The notes: generated from the sequence alone by a model not told the origin. Shown: positions 8,059 to 16,214, counted from the first letter of the stretch. The stretch: DNA of 64,000 bases from Robinsoniella peoriensis (GCF_000797495.1 NZ_JTGN01000001.1:712481-776480); one strand, 5' to 3'. A program made the numbers and translations.

Positions 8059-9726
8059 TTACTGTGCTGCTCCATTCGCGGTATTTGGATCTGTTGGTGC
8101 CTCAATCGGCGGCTGTCCATTTGCATCCGGCTGGGGCGCCTCCGTTACAGGCGGCTGATTCGGATCCGGAGGTGTCTGCGGGTCGGAAGGCGTCTGGTTT
8201 GGCTCTGTCTGAGGTGCATCCGTTGTAGGTGTCTGATTCGGATCCGTAGATGGTGTCTGGGGCTCACTGGCCGGCTGTGTCTGAGGCGTGGACGCCGCGC
8301 CGCTGATCGCTGCCTGAACCGCATTTAAATCATTTGCGGCAATCGCATTGCTGATCGCTGCTGCCTGATTCGGGTCCGCCGTAGCTGTACCAACTTCATA
8401 ACCTAACGGGGCTGCCTGATAGTAACTGGAGTTTACCTGTGTCTTGGTAGTTTCTCCGTTTTCCGTAACATACTTCCAAAGCTTTGCTTCCTTACCGGTA
8501 AGTGCACTCTGGGTCTGCTGCAGGTATCCGACATTCTGATTTGGATTGGCATACAGTGCAACTCCTTCTGCACTAAAAGTTTTCACTGTCTCACTTACAT
8601 ATTCCAGCACCCGGTCAGCAGGTCTTGTCTCATGACCGTAAATCGTAAAAGTAAGTTCGCCGCCATATGCCGATCCTGCCAGATAGATCGGTGCATCCGT
8701 ATTGTTTACAAATACAAGATCCATCAATCCTTCTGCAATAGCTGCATCCATGGACGGTTCTACATAAGTAACAATCATTGTGTGATTCGATCTTTCCGTT
8801 ACATCCAACTCCGCCAGCAGCAATGCATTGTATAACGTAGTGGAAACCTGACAGATACCTCCGCCATAGCTGTCTACTACTCTGCCACTCTCATAAGAAG
8901 GTGCCATTTCATATCCATTTTCAGCATTAAAAGGTACCACTGCATCTGTAACAGAGAAGCTTTCTCCTGGATAAAGCAAATGTCCGTTCAGCAGTTCCGC
9001 TCCTCTTTCTACATTCTGGTTTCTTCCTGTGGTAGAACCATAGTATGTAGTATAAGTTCCCAGAACATCTTCTACCTTTGACAATTCTTCATCTGAAAAT
9101 TTAGGCTTATCCTGATTCACGGAAAGTGTAACCGTTCCCGATTCTCCCTTAAAATCACTGTTCATATAATTGGTAATCGCATATACCGAATCTTCAACGT
9201 TGATTTTCTGTCCGATGACACCGGGTACAACCTCAAACTCGCCATTTTCTCTGGTAAGGCTGCCCTCCTGCGCTTCTTTTTCAAATACTTTGCATTTTGT
9301 CTCTACATAATTGCGGGCAGTAGAAGCATCCGCAGTATATTCCAGTTCAAATTTTGCAGGCTCATGCTGCAAATCTTTATTTTCTTTATAACGCTTAATC
9401 AGATTACCGGCTTTTCCCAGTTCTAATGCCTGTTCCACCACATCTGTATTCGCCCATTTAGCTCCCAGCTCCCCTGCTGTTGCCGTTGCCGTATCTGTGC
9501 CTACCTGAAGCGTAATAGAAGCCGATTCCATTTTTGCAACTTCTCCTTTTACTGCTTCTTCTGCCTGATCCTTTGTCATTCCGGATACGTCAACATCACC
9601 AATATACACGCCTTTGTTAATCGTTCCGTCGGACTGTTCCGCATTGGCGGACAGGATACTTCCCCCGGCTGCCAATACCGCTGTCAGAACTACAGCAGGC
9701 AAAACCACCTTATTCCACTTATTCAT
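8059..9726 (-). CDS. VanW-family secreted cell-wall protein
   Basis: Exported protein of about 555 residues. A signal peptide (about 1-30, ending near SANA) is followed by a YoaR-like putative peptidoglycan-binding domain (about 35-215), then the VanW domain (about 235-365; GRNQNVERGAELLNG, SYGGGICQVSTTLYNALL) and a G5-like stretch. A proline/threonine/glutamine-rich tail of ~90 residues (PQTEPNQTPSDPQTPP) probably spans the wall. The role of VanW is not settled; it is linked to vancomycin-resistance loci but is common in non-resistant Clostridia. The second ATG (9726) is 8 bases from AAGGGG while the first (9732) is only 2, so I prefer 9726. It follows the small membrane peptide by 15 bases. 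Confidence 0.88.
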   Translation of the reverse strand: MNKWNKVVLPAVVLTAVLAAGGSILSANAEQSDGTINKGVYIGDVDVSGMTKDQAEEAVKGEVAKMESASITLQVGTDTATATAGELGAKWANTDVVEQALELGKAGNLIKRYKENKDLQHEPAKFELEYTADASTARNYVETKCKVFEKEAQEGSLTRENGEFEVVPGVIGQKINVEDSVYAITNYMNSDFKGESGTVTLSVNQDKPKFSDEELSKVEDVLGTYTTYYGSTTGRNQNVERGAELLNGHLLYPGESFSVTDAVVPFNAENGYEMAPSYESGRVVDSYGGGICQVSTTLYNALLLAELDVTERSNHTMIVTYVEPSMDAAIAEGLMDLVFVNNTDAPIYLAGSAYGGELTFTIYGHETRPADRVLEYVSETVKTFSAEGVALYANPNQNVGYLQQTQSALTGKEAKLWKYVTENGETTKTQVNSSYYQAAPLGYEVGTATADPNQAAAISNAIAANDLNAVQAAISGAASTPQTQPASEPQTPSTDPNQTPTTDAPQTEPNQTPSDPQTPPDPNQPPVTEAPQPDANGQPPIEAPTDPNTANGAAQ

Positions 9727-9741
9727 CTTCATTTCCCCTTC

Positions 9742-9849
9742 TTAAATAAATAATTCCAAAACCATAGGTACCACCATAGCCAACACAATGACTACAATAA
9801 TAGCTGCTGCAATAATACGCTTTGTCTTATTATTGTGAAAATTCATCAT
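9742..9849 (-). CDS. 35-residue membrane peptide, function unknown
   Basis: Short reading frame with a basic N-terminus (MMNFHNNKTKR) followed by one uninterrupted hydrophobic segment of ~23 residues (IIAAAIIVVIVLAMVVPMVL) and a short end ELFI. GAGGTGA lies 6 bases before the ATG. It is 6 bases after the exonuclease stop and 15 bases before the VanW start, so it is almost certainly translated as part of that operon. The orientation rule predicts N-in, C-out. I do not recognise a family; it may be a helper of the VanW protein or a small envelope protein. Confidence 0.7.
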   Translation of the reverse strand: MMNFHNNKTKRIIAAAIIVVIVLAMVVPMVLELFI

Positions 9850-9855
9850 AGGAAA

Positions 9856-10569
9856 TCACCTCTTAATCCTTCCATATTCTAGTATTATTTTATCTATCAA
9901 TCTAGAGGCGTCATTTCTGGTCATGCTCTCGATTGTGACGTCCAGTTCTATTTTATGATATTTTACCAAATCTATCAAGTAAACTTTTTGAGAATTTGTA
10001 ATCGGATTCTGTTTTTTTACCTGAAATATCAGTTCCTGAGGCACAAATGCCCTGGGAATCGCCCTGGCATACTCACCTGCCAGCAGCTTATACAGCTCAC
10101 TTGATGAAATCGCATCATCCAAAGCACGGTGATGCCGCTCCTGCCCAATCCCAAAGTGGCAGCACAGAGAAGTGAGGCTTTTGCTCGGTACATCGTCCAG
10201 ACACTGCCTTGCAATCTTCAGGGTATCAATTCCTTTTTTCTCAAATGACAATTTATAATTAACCGCCTGACGTTTGATGAAACTGTAATCAAATATTACA
10301 TTGTGCCCCAGCAGCGGCAATCCCTCACAAAAGTCCACCAGGGTCCTTACTGCTGTCTCCGTACACTCGGCGCCTTTCATCATAGAATCATCAATTCCCG
10401 TTAATGCTGTTATTTTCTCCGGAATACGCATCTGACAATCCACAAACGTTTCATATGTATCCGTAACTTCCCCACCTATTACCTTCACAGCGCCGATTTC
10501 CAATATTCTGTCCCGGTTAGGATTTAATCCGGTAGTTTCCAGATCCAGCGCAACATAATTTTCACTCAT
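9856..10569 (-). CDS. DnaQ-type 3'-5' exonuclease
   Basis: DEDDh exonuclease of about 237 residues, similar to the proofreading epsilon subunit of DNA polymerase III. ExoI motif YVALDLETTGL (catalytic Asp and Glu), ExoII GHNVIFDYSFI and ExoIII HHRALDDA are all present. A C-terminal segment of ~70 residues follows that I do not recognise. The frame can be extended to a GTG at 10614, but that part is the hairpin repeat; the ATG at 10569 directly before SENYVALD is the natural family start, although its ribosome site is weak. First gene of the exonuclease-peptide-VanW unit. Confidence 0.88.
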   Translation of the reverse strand: MSENYVALDLETTGLNPNRDRILEIGAVKVIGGEVTDTYETFVDCQMRIPEKITALTGIDDSMMKGAECTETAVRTLVDFCEGLPLLGHNVIFDYSFIKRQAVNYKLSFEKKGIDTLKIARQCLDDVPSKSLTSLCCHFGIGQERHHRALDDAISSSELYKLLAGEYARAIPRAFVPQELIFQVKKQNPITNSQKVYLIDLVKYHKIELDVTIESMTRNDASRLIDKIILEYGRIKR

Positions 10570-10717
10570 CTTTAGTCCCATTGCATATTGCAGTCTTGCC
10601 TGCAATACTGCCACAATAAAACAGGTTGAAAGATCGTGGCTTCCTTTCTATGATTTCAATTTTCTTTCAACTTTTACTCCTGCATACCGGAGCATTTTCA
10701 CACACACTCCGGTATGC
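10570..10717 (-). repeat. Hairpin repeat, copy A, upstream of the exonuclease gene
   Basis: Diverged copy of the element at 11378 and 13215. It contains an inverted repeat TATTGCAG/CTGCAATA next to the start codon, a second pair GTTGAAAG/CTTTCAAC, and an 11-base hairpin (10682-10692 with 10707-10717) followed by AGGAG. Compared with copy B, a C:G pair in the first stem is replaced by T:A, a compensatory change that keeps the stem. The last hairpin may also end nth transcription, but it lacks a T-run on the minus strand. Confidence 0.65.
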
Positions 10718-10723
10718 TGTATA

Positions 10724-11377
10724 TTACTTCTTTATTTTTTTCTTTTTGTTCTTTTCTTTGTATTCCAGACAATAATCCGTCAGAAAACACTCTTCACATT
10801 TTGGGCCTCTTGCAAAACAGATCTGCCTTCCAAATGTAATAATCTGTATATTATAGAGTATCCAGTGATCCTTGGGGAGGACTTTCATCAGCTCAAATTC
10901 TACCTTTTCCGGGTCATCTTCCTTTGTAAGCCCCAGCCTTTTGGATATACGCTTTACATGGGTATCCACTACAATACTAGGCTGGTTAAAGATATTTCCC
11001 CTGATTACGTTTGCCGTTTTCCTTCCAACTCCAGCCAGAGCTGTCAGGTCTTCCAGAGAATCCGGCACCTCTCCATTGTATTTTTCCATCAGCGTATTGG
11101 TACAGGATATGATATTTTTCGCTTTGTTATGGTAAAAACCGGTTGGCTTAATATCCTGCTCTAATTCTTTTAAGTCCGCATTGGCGAATTTTTTCACGGT
11201 ATCATATTTTTTAAATAATTCTTTAGTCACTATATTAACTCTGGCATCCGTACACTGGGCACTGAGCATGGTTGCAATCAATAGCTGCCACGGTGTTTCA
11301 TGGTCCAGATAGCATTTATACTCTCTTGTGTATACTTCATCCAGTTTATCCAGGATGGCCTTTGTTCTTTTTGTCAT
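10724..11377 (-). CDS. nth: Endonuclease III (DNA glycosylase/AP lyase)
   Basis: Base-excision repair enzyme that removes oxidised pyrimidines and nicks the abasic site. 217 residues, full length. The helix-hairpin-helix LAGVGRKTANVI carries the catalytic Lys120; the catalytic Asp138 follows in VVDTHVKR. The [4Fe-4S] ligands are Cys187, Cys194, Cys197 and Cys203 (spacing C-6-C-2-C-5-C). The ribosome site AGGAGG, 7 bases before the ATG, lies inside the hairpin repeat at 11378-11463, which therefore supplies translation initiation. The tail is lysine-rich. Confidence 0.96.
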   Translation of the reverse strand: MTKRTKAILDKLDEVYTREYKCYLDHETPWQLLIATMLSAQCTDARVNIVTKELFKKYDTVKKFANADLKELEQDIKPTGFYHNKAKNIISCTNTLMEKYNGEVPDSLEDLTALAGVGRKTANVIRGNIFNQPSIVVDTHVKRISKRLGLTKEDDPEKVEFELMKVLPKDHWILYNIQIITFGRQICFARGPKCEECFLTDYCLEYKEKNKKKKIKK

Positions 11378-11463
11378 TGTTATACCTCCTGCATATCGCA
11401 GGCCTGCCTGCGATACTGCCTTAATAAGTAGTTTGAAAGCGCTTTTCTTTCAAACTTACTCCT
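11378..11463 (-). repeat. Hairpin repeat, copy B, carrying the nth ribosome site
   Basis: Bases 11380-11457 match copy C (13217-13294) at 75 of 78 positions. In the sense of the gene the order is AGGAG, a hairpin GTTTGAAAG/CTTTCAAAC, TACTTATTAAG, a second hairpin TATCGCAGG/CCTGCGATA, then TGC-AGGAGG and the start codon. A 10-codon open frame (11421-11453) with a TTG start lies between the two ribosome sites. Confidence 0.85.
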
Positions 11464-11492
11464 ATCTGATACAGCATTTCATCTTATTGGGT

Positions 11493-13214
11493 TCAAAAAT
11501 CAATTACAGAAACAGATGCGTCATCACTCAATGGATTTCTGCTGCGGTAATCAAATACCACCCCAAAGCACCCCTCCTGCAGCTGATCCAGCACCTGATA
11601 ATGAAACACTTCAAAATGTGTCATCTTCGATAACTGCTTATAATTATATCCATCATATCCCTTTAAATAAGAGGGATTCTCTGCTTCCTTTTTATAAAAT
11701 TCGTAAATGCGCTCTTTATAGTCTCCCGGATCATCTGCCCAGGAAGGTCTGCTCTTACTGTTTTCACGCAGATACAGATCAAGCAAAAGCAATTCATCAT
11801 ATAGCCCGGCATTTTTTTCATCCTGTTCTCTGGCAAAATTTCTTAGATGCTCAATTCTAGCCATGCGGGAATGTTTCTGTCCTCCCAGTCCGTTTCGGTC
11901 ATAAAATAATGCCAGCTGCTCAAACATTTCATAGGCAGAGCCAAACGCCCTTTCCAGAAATTGAACCGTGTTCGCAAACTGAAGGCTGTTATAATAGACC
12001 TCTACCATCTCTTCCACTGCCTTCAGCTTTAGTACTTCTTCGTAAGAAAGCCATCTTGTACTCAGCACTTCATACTGAGGGCGTGTCTTATAAGAGATAC
12101 CATACTGTTCGGCATTCAGATGCATTTTCGATCCCTTTAATACCTTCAAAAATCCAAGCTGGAACTGATCCGGTTTCAGTGCGTAGACATCATTAAAAGA
12201 CCGAACAAAGCTATCATAATTTTCATAGGGCAGCCCGGCTATCAGATCCAGATGCTGATGAATATTTTTCCCCCTGCGGATTCTCCCCACGATTTGCTTT
12301 AAAGCTTCAAAATCCATGACACGGTCGATTTCCTGTATCGTTTCCATATTCGTAGACTGTACGCCGATTTCCAGCTGTACCAGGCCAGGGCGCAGAGTTC
12401 CAAGCAGCTGCAGCTCTTCTTCATTTAATAAATCCGCTGCGATTTCAAAATGAAAATTTGTAATTCCATTGTCGTGCTCCCGGATATAATTCCATATACC
12501 CTGGGCATGTCTGTGGTTGCAGTTAAAAGTACGATCCACAAATTTAACCTGGGGTACCTTATGATCCAGAAAAAACTGCAGTTCCTTCTCTACCAGGGAA
12601 AGGCTTCGAAACCGCAGCTTCTTATCTATGGAAGAAAGACAATAGCTGCAGGAAAAAGGGCAGCCTCTGCTGCTTTCATAGTAAACGATCTTATTGGCAA
12701 AATCCTTCATGTCACCGTACATAAACGGCAAAGTATCCATATCCAGAATCGGGTTGGACGGATTTTGAATAATCTTATTCTGCTTATTACGGTATGCAAT
12801 CCCCTTAATCTGCTCAAGCTCACCGCCCCGCACATAATACGCCGTCAAGTCGTAAAAGGTCTGCTCCCCTTCCCCAATCATAACACCGCTCACCTGGGGA
12901 TATGCTTCCAGAAACGTTACCGCATCAAAAGAAACTTCCGGCCCCCCTGCCCAAATCCTGGTATCCGGCAGAATTTTTGCCAGGTCTTCCATTAAAATCT
13001 TCACATATTCCAGATTCCAGATATAGCAGGAAAAAGCGATAACATCCGGTTTTTTCTTATAAATATCCTGAAGAATATCGTCCGTATAATGATTTATTGT
13101 ATATTCTGCAATTTCAATATGCTCCTCAAACTCCCTGGCAAAAGCCCGCAGACTGTAAACAGCCAGATTAGAATGAATGTATTTCGCATTGATTGCAGCT
13201 AAAAGTAACTTCAT
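11493..13214 (-). CDS. B12-binding-domain radical SAM protein (DUF4080 type)
   Basis: Radical S-adenosylmethionine enzyme of 573 residues. The N-terminal ~130 residues form a cobalamin-binding Rossmann domain. The radical SAM barrel has the cluster motif C-3-C-2-C at Cys185, Cys189 and Cys192 (SSRGCPFSCSYC). The C-terminal ~200 residues resemble DUF4080. No reaction is known for this group; close relatives are widespread in Clostridia as single genes. Cobalamin-binding relatives often methylate unactivated carbons, but no substrate can be inferred. Its ribosome site comes from hairpin repeat copy C. Confidence 0.88.
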   Translation of the reverse strand: MKLLLAAINAKYIHSNLAVYSLRAFAREFEEHIEIAEYTINHYTDDILQDIYKKKPDVIAFSCYIWNLEYVKILMEDLAKILPDTRIWAGGPEVSFDAVTFLEAYPQVSGVMIGEGEQTFYDLTAYYVRGGELEQIKGIAYRNKQNKIIQNPSNPILDMDTLPFMYGDMKDFANKIVYYESSRGCPFSCSYCLSSIDKKLRFRSLSLVEKELQFFLDHKVPQVKFVDRTFNCNHRHAQGIWNYIREHDNGITNFHFEIAADLLNEEELQLLGTLRPGLVQLEIGVQSTNMETIQEIDRVMDFEALKQIVGRIRRGKNIHQHLDLIAGLPYENYDSFVRSFNDVYALKPDQFQLGFLKVLKGSKMHLNAEQYGISYKTRPQYEVLSTRWLSYEEVLKLKAVEEMVEVYYNSLQFANTVQFLERAFGSAYEMFEQLALFYDRNGLGGQKHSRMARIEHLRNFAREQDEKNAGLYDELLLLDLYLRENSKSRPSWADDPGDYKERIYEFYKKEAENPSYLKGYDGYNYKQLSKMTHFEVFHYQVLDQLQEGCFGVVFDYRSRNPLSDDASVSVIDF

Positions 13215-13303
13215 AGTTATACCTCCTGCATATCGCAGGCCTGCCTGTGATACTGTCTTAATAAGTAGTTTGAAAGCGCTTTTCTTTCACACTTTATCTC
13301 CTG
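13215..13303 (-). repeat. Hairpin repeat, copy C, carrying the radical SAM gene's ribosome site
   Basis: Near-identical to copy B. The AGGAGG before the start codon at 13214 is part of the repeat. The equivalent 10-codon frame (13258-13290) is kept, here with a GTG start and AGGAG 7 bases upstream. Confidence 0.85.
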
Positions 13304-13425
13304 AAATTTATTCATACCTTTTTAGTATAACATACTCATATGGATTTTCAACTGGAAGAAACGACAAAAAATGAGTATTTATGCGGCTGCAAATTTACTT
13401 TTTGAGAGGGGAGATGCGAAAAGGG

Positions 13426-13460
13426 GACTCTTTGTATATGTTGGGTAATGTACGGAAAGA
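13426..13460 (+). repeat. Dispersed 35-base repeat, copy 1
   Basis: Matches 63871-63905 at 30 of 35 positions, including an identical 12-base end TGTACGGAAAGA. Confidence 0.7.
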
Positions 13461-13505
13461 TGGGAGTGGGAAACATAGATTTTTAAATCCTTCCTGATTA
13501 ATAAA

Positions 13506-13550
13506 ACACAAAATCCACCAGCCTTAAATTTTTCTGGTGGATTTGTGTGT
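13506..13550 (-). terminator. Terminator downstream of oleate hydratase/transposase remnant
   Basis: Arms ACACAAAATCCACCAG (13506-13521) and CTGGTGGATTTGTGT (13534-13548) with one bulge; on the minus strand the hairpin runs into GTGTTTTATT. Confidence 0.65.
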
Positions 13551-13591
13551 ATTTTCTATGGATGATTCCTTATTCTGACCCAGGGATTCCT

Positions 13592-13690
13592 TTATTTTTC
13601 CCCCATCACTTTCATGATTCGTTTGAGGTTTACTGCAAATATTGCCATCGCTCCCTGCATTTCCATTAAGCGTCCCTTACTCAACAAAAC
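13592..13690 (-). pseudogene. C-terminal remnant of an IS transposase
   Basis: About 30 codons with the ending SKGRLMEMQGAMAIFAVNLK followed by RIMKVMGEK and a TAA stop. The pattern of a Gln-Gly/Ala-Met segment followed by NLKR is typical of the C-terminus of DDE transposases of the IS1182/IS5 kind. No upstream transposase sequence exists: the frame is cut off close to the end of the oleate hydratase gene. It is therefore a scar of a lost insertion sequence, not a working gene. Confidence 0.55.
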
Positions 13691-13704
13691 CCAAAAGCAA
13701 AAGT

Positions 13705-15438
13705 TTATCTATAAGCCGTCTTCAATGCCACAGCCAACACCTTAGGGTTCTTCTTATACTGTGTAACCGGACAGATTTTCTTATTGATCCGCAGCAGTTT
13801 ATAGATTGCAGTTCTTGCAGCCCTCACCGAATATTCCTCTGTAAATACCATATCTTCCGGAATTTCAACGAACTGACTGATCATAGCAAAATTAGTGGAA
13901 TTGCCAGGCACTACTTTTGGTCTGTCTGTCATTTTTCTTGGTTCGAACTGTGAATCAATATATGGCATCATACATGGGATTACATTTATAACGTCTTCCA
14001 TAATCTCATCAATCTTATCTTCAAAATGCAGATGATGAAGCAGTTCGGTCAATAACTCTTCGCCTGTACAATCTCTCATTGCCTTTGGTACATAATCCCC
14101 AACTTTATCCGTATACAGTCCGTATCCCCAGAAAATAGTCTGGTCGGCCGGCTGGTTTTTGAAATGAGGTTGTGCTGCTACGACAATACTCATTAACCAG
14201 TTGGAATCCTTAAAGGTCATCAGCGCACCGCTTCCGGGTATATTGGTTGAGAATTTTTCAATCATCTTTAACAGCTTATTGCCTTTACAGGTAACCGTAA
14301 AGCTTTCCCAGTTAGTCTCTTCCGGTTTTGTGAAGAATGGTGCTGGATTTCCAAGACCATCCTTTTTTGCAGCCACTTTCTTCCACAGTTCACCGGAAAT
14401 CGGATTCTCCGGTTTATATTCTGCCGGAGTATTGAAATCACCAAGTGTTGCACAATCCGTCATACAACCGTTTGTCATAATACACAGATCGCCTTCTTTT
14501 AAGGTTACGATACTTTCCTCTCCGTCTTTCAAAATGTGCATTGCAGTAGCCGTGATAGAATACCCTTCTGCAAAATCAATATCCGTTACGGTTGCATTGG
14601 TTACAAAATCCACACCATGTGCTTCCAGATAGGAGCGAATCGGCAGGATAACAGAATCATACTGGTTAAACTGAGTCCTGGTCACACCTTCCAATGTCTC
14701 AATTCTTGGGAATTCAAAAATCATTCTTTCCATATAGCGTTTGAATTCAAATAAGCTGGACCATTTCTGGAATGCAAATGTCGTCTGCCACATATACCAG
14801 AAATTCGTCTCGAAGAAATGCGGCGTGTCTTTGAACCACTCCAGAATGGTCATGTCATCCAGTTCACTTTCCGGAGTGATCATTAATTTTCCAAGAGTCA
14901 TACGGTCGTCATTGTTAAATCCCATACTCTTAACATCCTGAATTACACCGTCTTTATCGATAAGACGTGCCTTAGCATGGGTCGGATGCGCATGGTCAAA
15001 GCTTAAAATCTCTTCGGTTACACTCTTCCCGGGATACTCCAGAGATGGAATACTTTTAAATAATTCCCAGAAATTTTCATAAGTTTCTTCATTTAACATA
15101 CGTCCGCCACGGCATACAAATCCTCCTGCCGGTGTACCGATTCCGTCGTTACTGCCTCCAAGAATGTGCATTCCTTCGTAGATATGGATGTTCTCACCCT
15201 TAAAATGTCCGTCTCTGATTGCATAAGCTGCCCCTGCCATAGAAGCCAGCCCGCCGCCTACAAAGTGAATCTGTTTATCACCATGGTCTATTTCTTCATT
15301 AAAATCATATTCATAGTCTTCCTGCTGTTTGTTCTCTTCTTTTTGATCTCTGGATTTCTTATAAGCGGTTGCTGCTACTGCTGCACCTCCTATGATAACG
15401 CCTGTTTTCACTAATTTTTTCCATGTTTTCTTAGCCAT
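13705..15438 (-). CDS. ohyA: Oleate hydratase (FAD-dependent fatty-acid double-bond hydratase)
   Basis: Member of the 67-kDa myosin-cross-reactive-antigen family, which adds water to the cis-9 double bond of oleic/linoleic acid to give 10-hydroxy acids. The dinucleotide-binding motif IHFVGGGLASMAG and the family stretch GTPAGGFVCRGGRML are intact, as is LTYDS-like DSNWLMSIV near the middle. Unusually, ~55 residues precede the FAD fold and include a hydrophobic segment (TGVIIGGAAVAATAY) after a lysine-rich start, suggesting membrane attachment. The ATG at 15438 is 5 bases after GAGGTAA; the earlier ATG (15444) lies within that site. A promoter is embedded in the upstream hairpin. Confidence 0.92.
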   Translation of the reverse strand: MAKKTWKKLVKTGVIIGGAAVAATAYKKSRDQKEENKQQEDYEYDFNEEIDHGDKQIHFVGGGLASMAGAAYAIRDGHFKGENIHIYEGMHILGGSNDGIGTPAGGFVCRGGRMLNEETYENFWELFKSIPSLEYPGKSVTEEILSFDHAHPTHAKARLIDKDGVIQDVKSMGFNNDDRMTLGKLMITPESELDDMTILEWFKDTPHFFETNFWYMWQTTFAFQKWSSLFEFKRYMERMIFEFPRIETLEGVTRTQFNQYDSVILPIRSYLEAHGVDFVTNATVTDIDFAEGYSITATAMHILKDGEESIVTLKEGDLCIMTNGCMTDCATLGDFNTPAEYKPENPISGELWKKVAAKKDGLGNPAPFFTKPEETNWESFTVTCKGNKLLKMIEKFSTNIPGSGALMTFKDSNWLMSIVVAAQPHFKNQPADQTIFWGYGLYTDKVGDYVPKAMRDCTGEELLTELLHHLHFEDKIDEIMEDVINVIPCMMPYIDSQFEPRKMTDRPKVVPGNSTNFAMISQFVEIPEDMVFTEEYSVRAARTAIYKLLRINKKICPVTQYKKNPKVLAVALKTAYR

Positions 15439-15519
15439 AATCATTACCTCATTTCTTTGTTTTGCCAGTTTGAATTTACTTTGTTTTCTCTTTTTCTTTT
15501 ATTGTTCCCTTATGGCTAA

Positions 15520-15547
15520 ATTATAAAACAGGCAATTCAAAATGTAA
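15520..15547 (-). promoter_or_regulatory. Predicted oleate hydratase promoter
   Basis: Minus-strand -35 TTACAT (15542-15547), 16-base spacer, -10 TATAAT (15520-15525). It lies on the left arm and loop of the 15528-15569 inverted repeat. Confidence 0.6.
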
Positions 15548-15569
15548 CTAGACACTTTGAACTGCCTGT
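15528..15569 (-). terminator. Hairpin between tetR and oleate hydratase
   Basis: 14-base arms (15528-15541 and 15556-15569, one G-T pair) followed on the minus strand by TTTTATAATTT. It can end the exporter-tetR transcript and at the same time contains the oleate hydratase promoter. Confidence 0.65.
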
Positions 15570-15610
15570 CTAAATCTCCGGATATGGTCAGTAACGGAAT
15601 TTAAAACGTT

Positions 15611-16165
15611 TTAATTACCGCTGTATCTATCATAAGCAGCTTTTTCACTGCTCAGAACAAGCCCCTTCATAAACTTCACAAATACTTCCGGTTCTTCTTT
15701 CATGCCACGTTTCATCCAGTCAATCACAGACCCGCAGGCTCCGTGGGCAAAAAATCCCGCATAGAATTTCTTATCCGCTTTGGAAAGTCTTTGTCTCATA
15801 TCAAGTGCTTCGATTGCTTCCCCGAAAAGTTCTGTTGTTACGTGAAATAGATGTTCCTGAAAGTTATCCTGTGCATAACGGATGGTATTTTGGTAGAAAT
15901 AACTTTCCGCTCTTATCCTGATCAGCATCTTACACAAATGTCCGTCCCAGTTATCAAAGTCAATTCCTTTTACCAGGTCTGCAAAAATATCCTGATAGTA
16001 TACCCAGTTCAGAAGTTCGTACTTATCCTGAAAATGATAGTAGAAAGTCTGTCTGTTATAGCCGCTCACTGCGGTAATATCCGATACGGATATCTTATCA
16101 AAAGGCTTTTTCCTCGCAAGCTGTTTTAATGCCTGGCCCATATCCGCTTTCGCATTTGATTCCAT
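15611..16165 (-). CDS. TetR/AcrR-family regulator
   Basis: Regulator of 184 residues with an N-terminal TetR helix-turn-helix (KISVSDITAVSGYNRQTFYYHF) and a C-terminal domain of the DhaS/TetR_C_8 type. The frame extends to a GTG at 16174, but that codon is part of the GGGAGG ribosome site; the ATG at 16165 is 7 bases further on and is the start I chose. It is the last gene after two exporter genes and probably represses them. The palindrome at 20090-20103 is a plausible operator for it, but that is inference. Confidence 0.9.
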   Translation of the reverse strand: MESNAKADMGQALKQLARKKPFDKISVSDITAVSGYNRQTFYYHFQDKYELLNWVYYQDIFADLVKGIDFDNWDGHLCKMLIRIRAESYFYQNTIRYAQDNFQEHLFHVTTELFGEAIEALDMRQRLSKADKKFYAGFFAHGACGSVIDWMKRGMKEEPEVFVKFMKGLVLSSEKAAYDRYSGN

Positions 16166-16188
16166 ATAACGCACCTCCCAACTTACCG

Positions 16189-16214
16189 GAAGCTACATCC
16201 GATTCTGTAGCTTC
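16189..16214. repeat. Short hairpin before tetR
   Basis: Arms GAAGCTACA (16189-16197) and TGTAGCTTC (16206-16214), directly next to the 41-base repeats. Confidence 0.6.

Larger units (their letters stand above)
13304..13591. other. Non-coding stretch before the transposase remnant
   Basis: Holds a 35-base dispersed repeat (13426-13460) and a terminator (13506-13550). I see no gene. Together with the flanking repeat and remnant it looks like the scar of a former insertion. Confidence 0.5.

Noticed and set aside
8014..8328. Arg/Cys/Leu-rich plus-strand frame
   Set aside because: It is the antisense shadow of the low-complexity Pro/Thr/Gln tail of the VanW protein.
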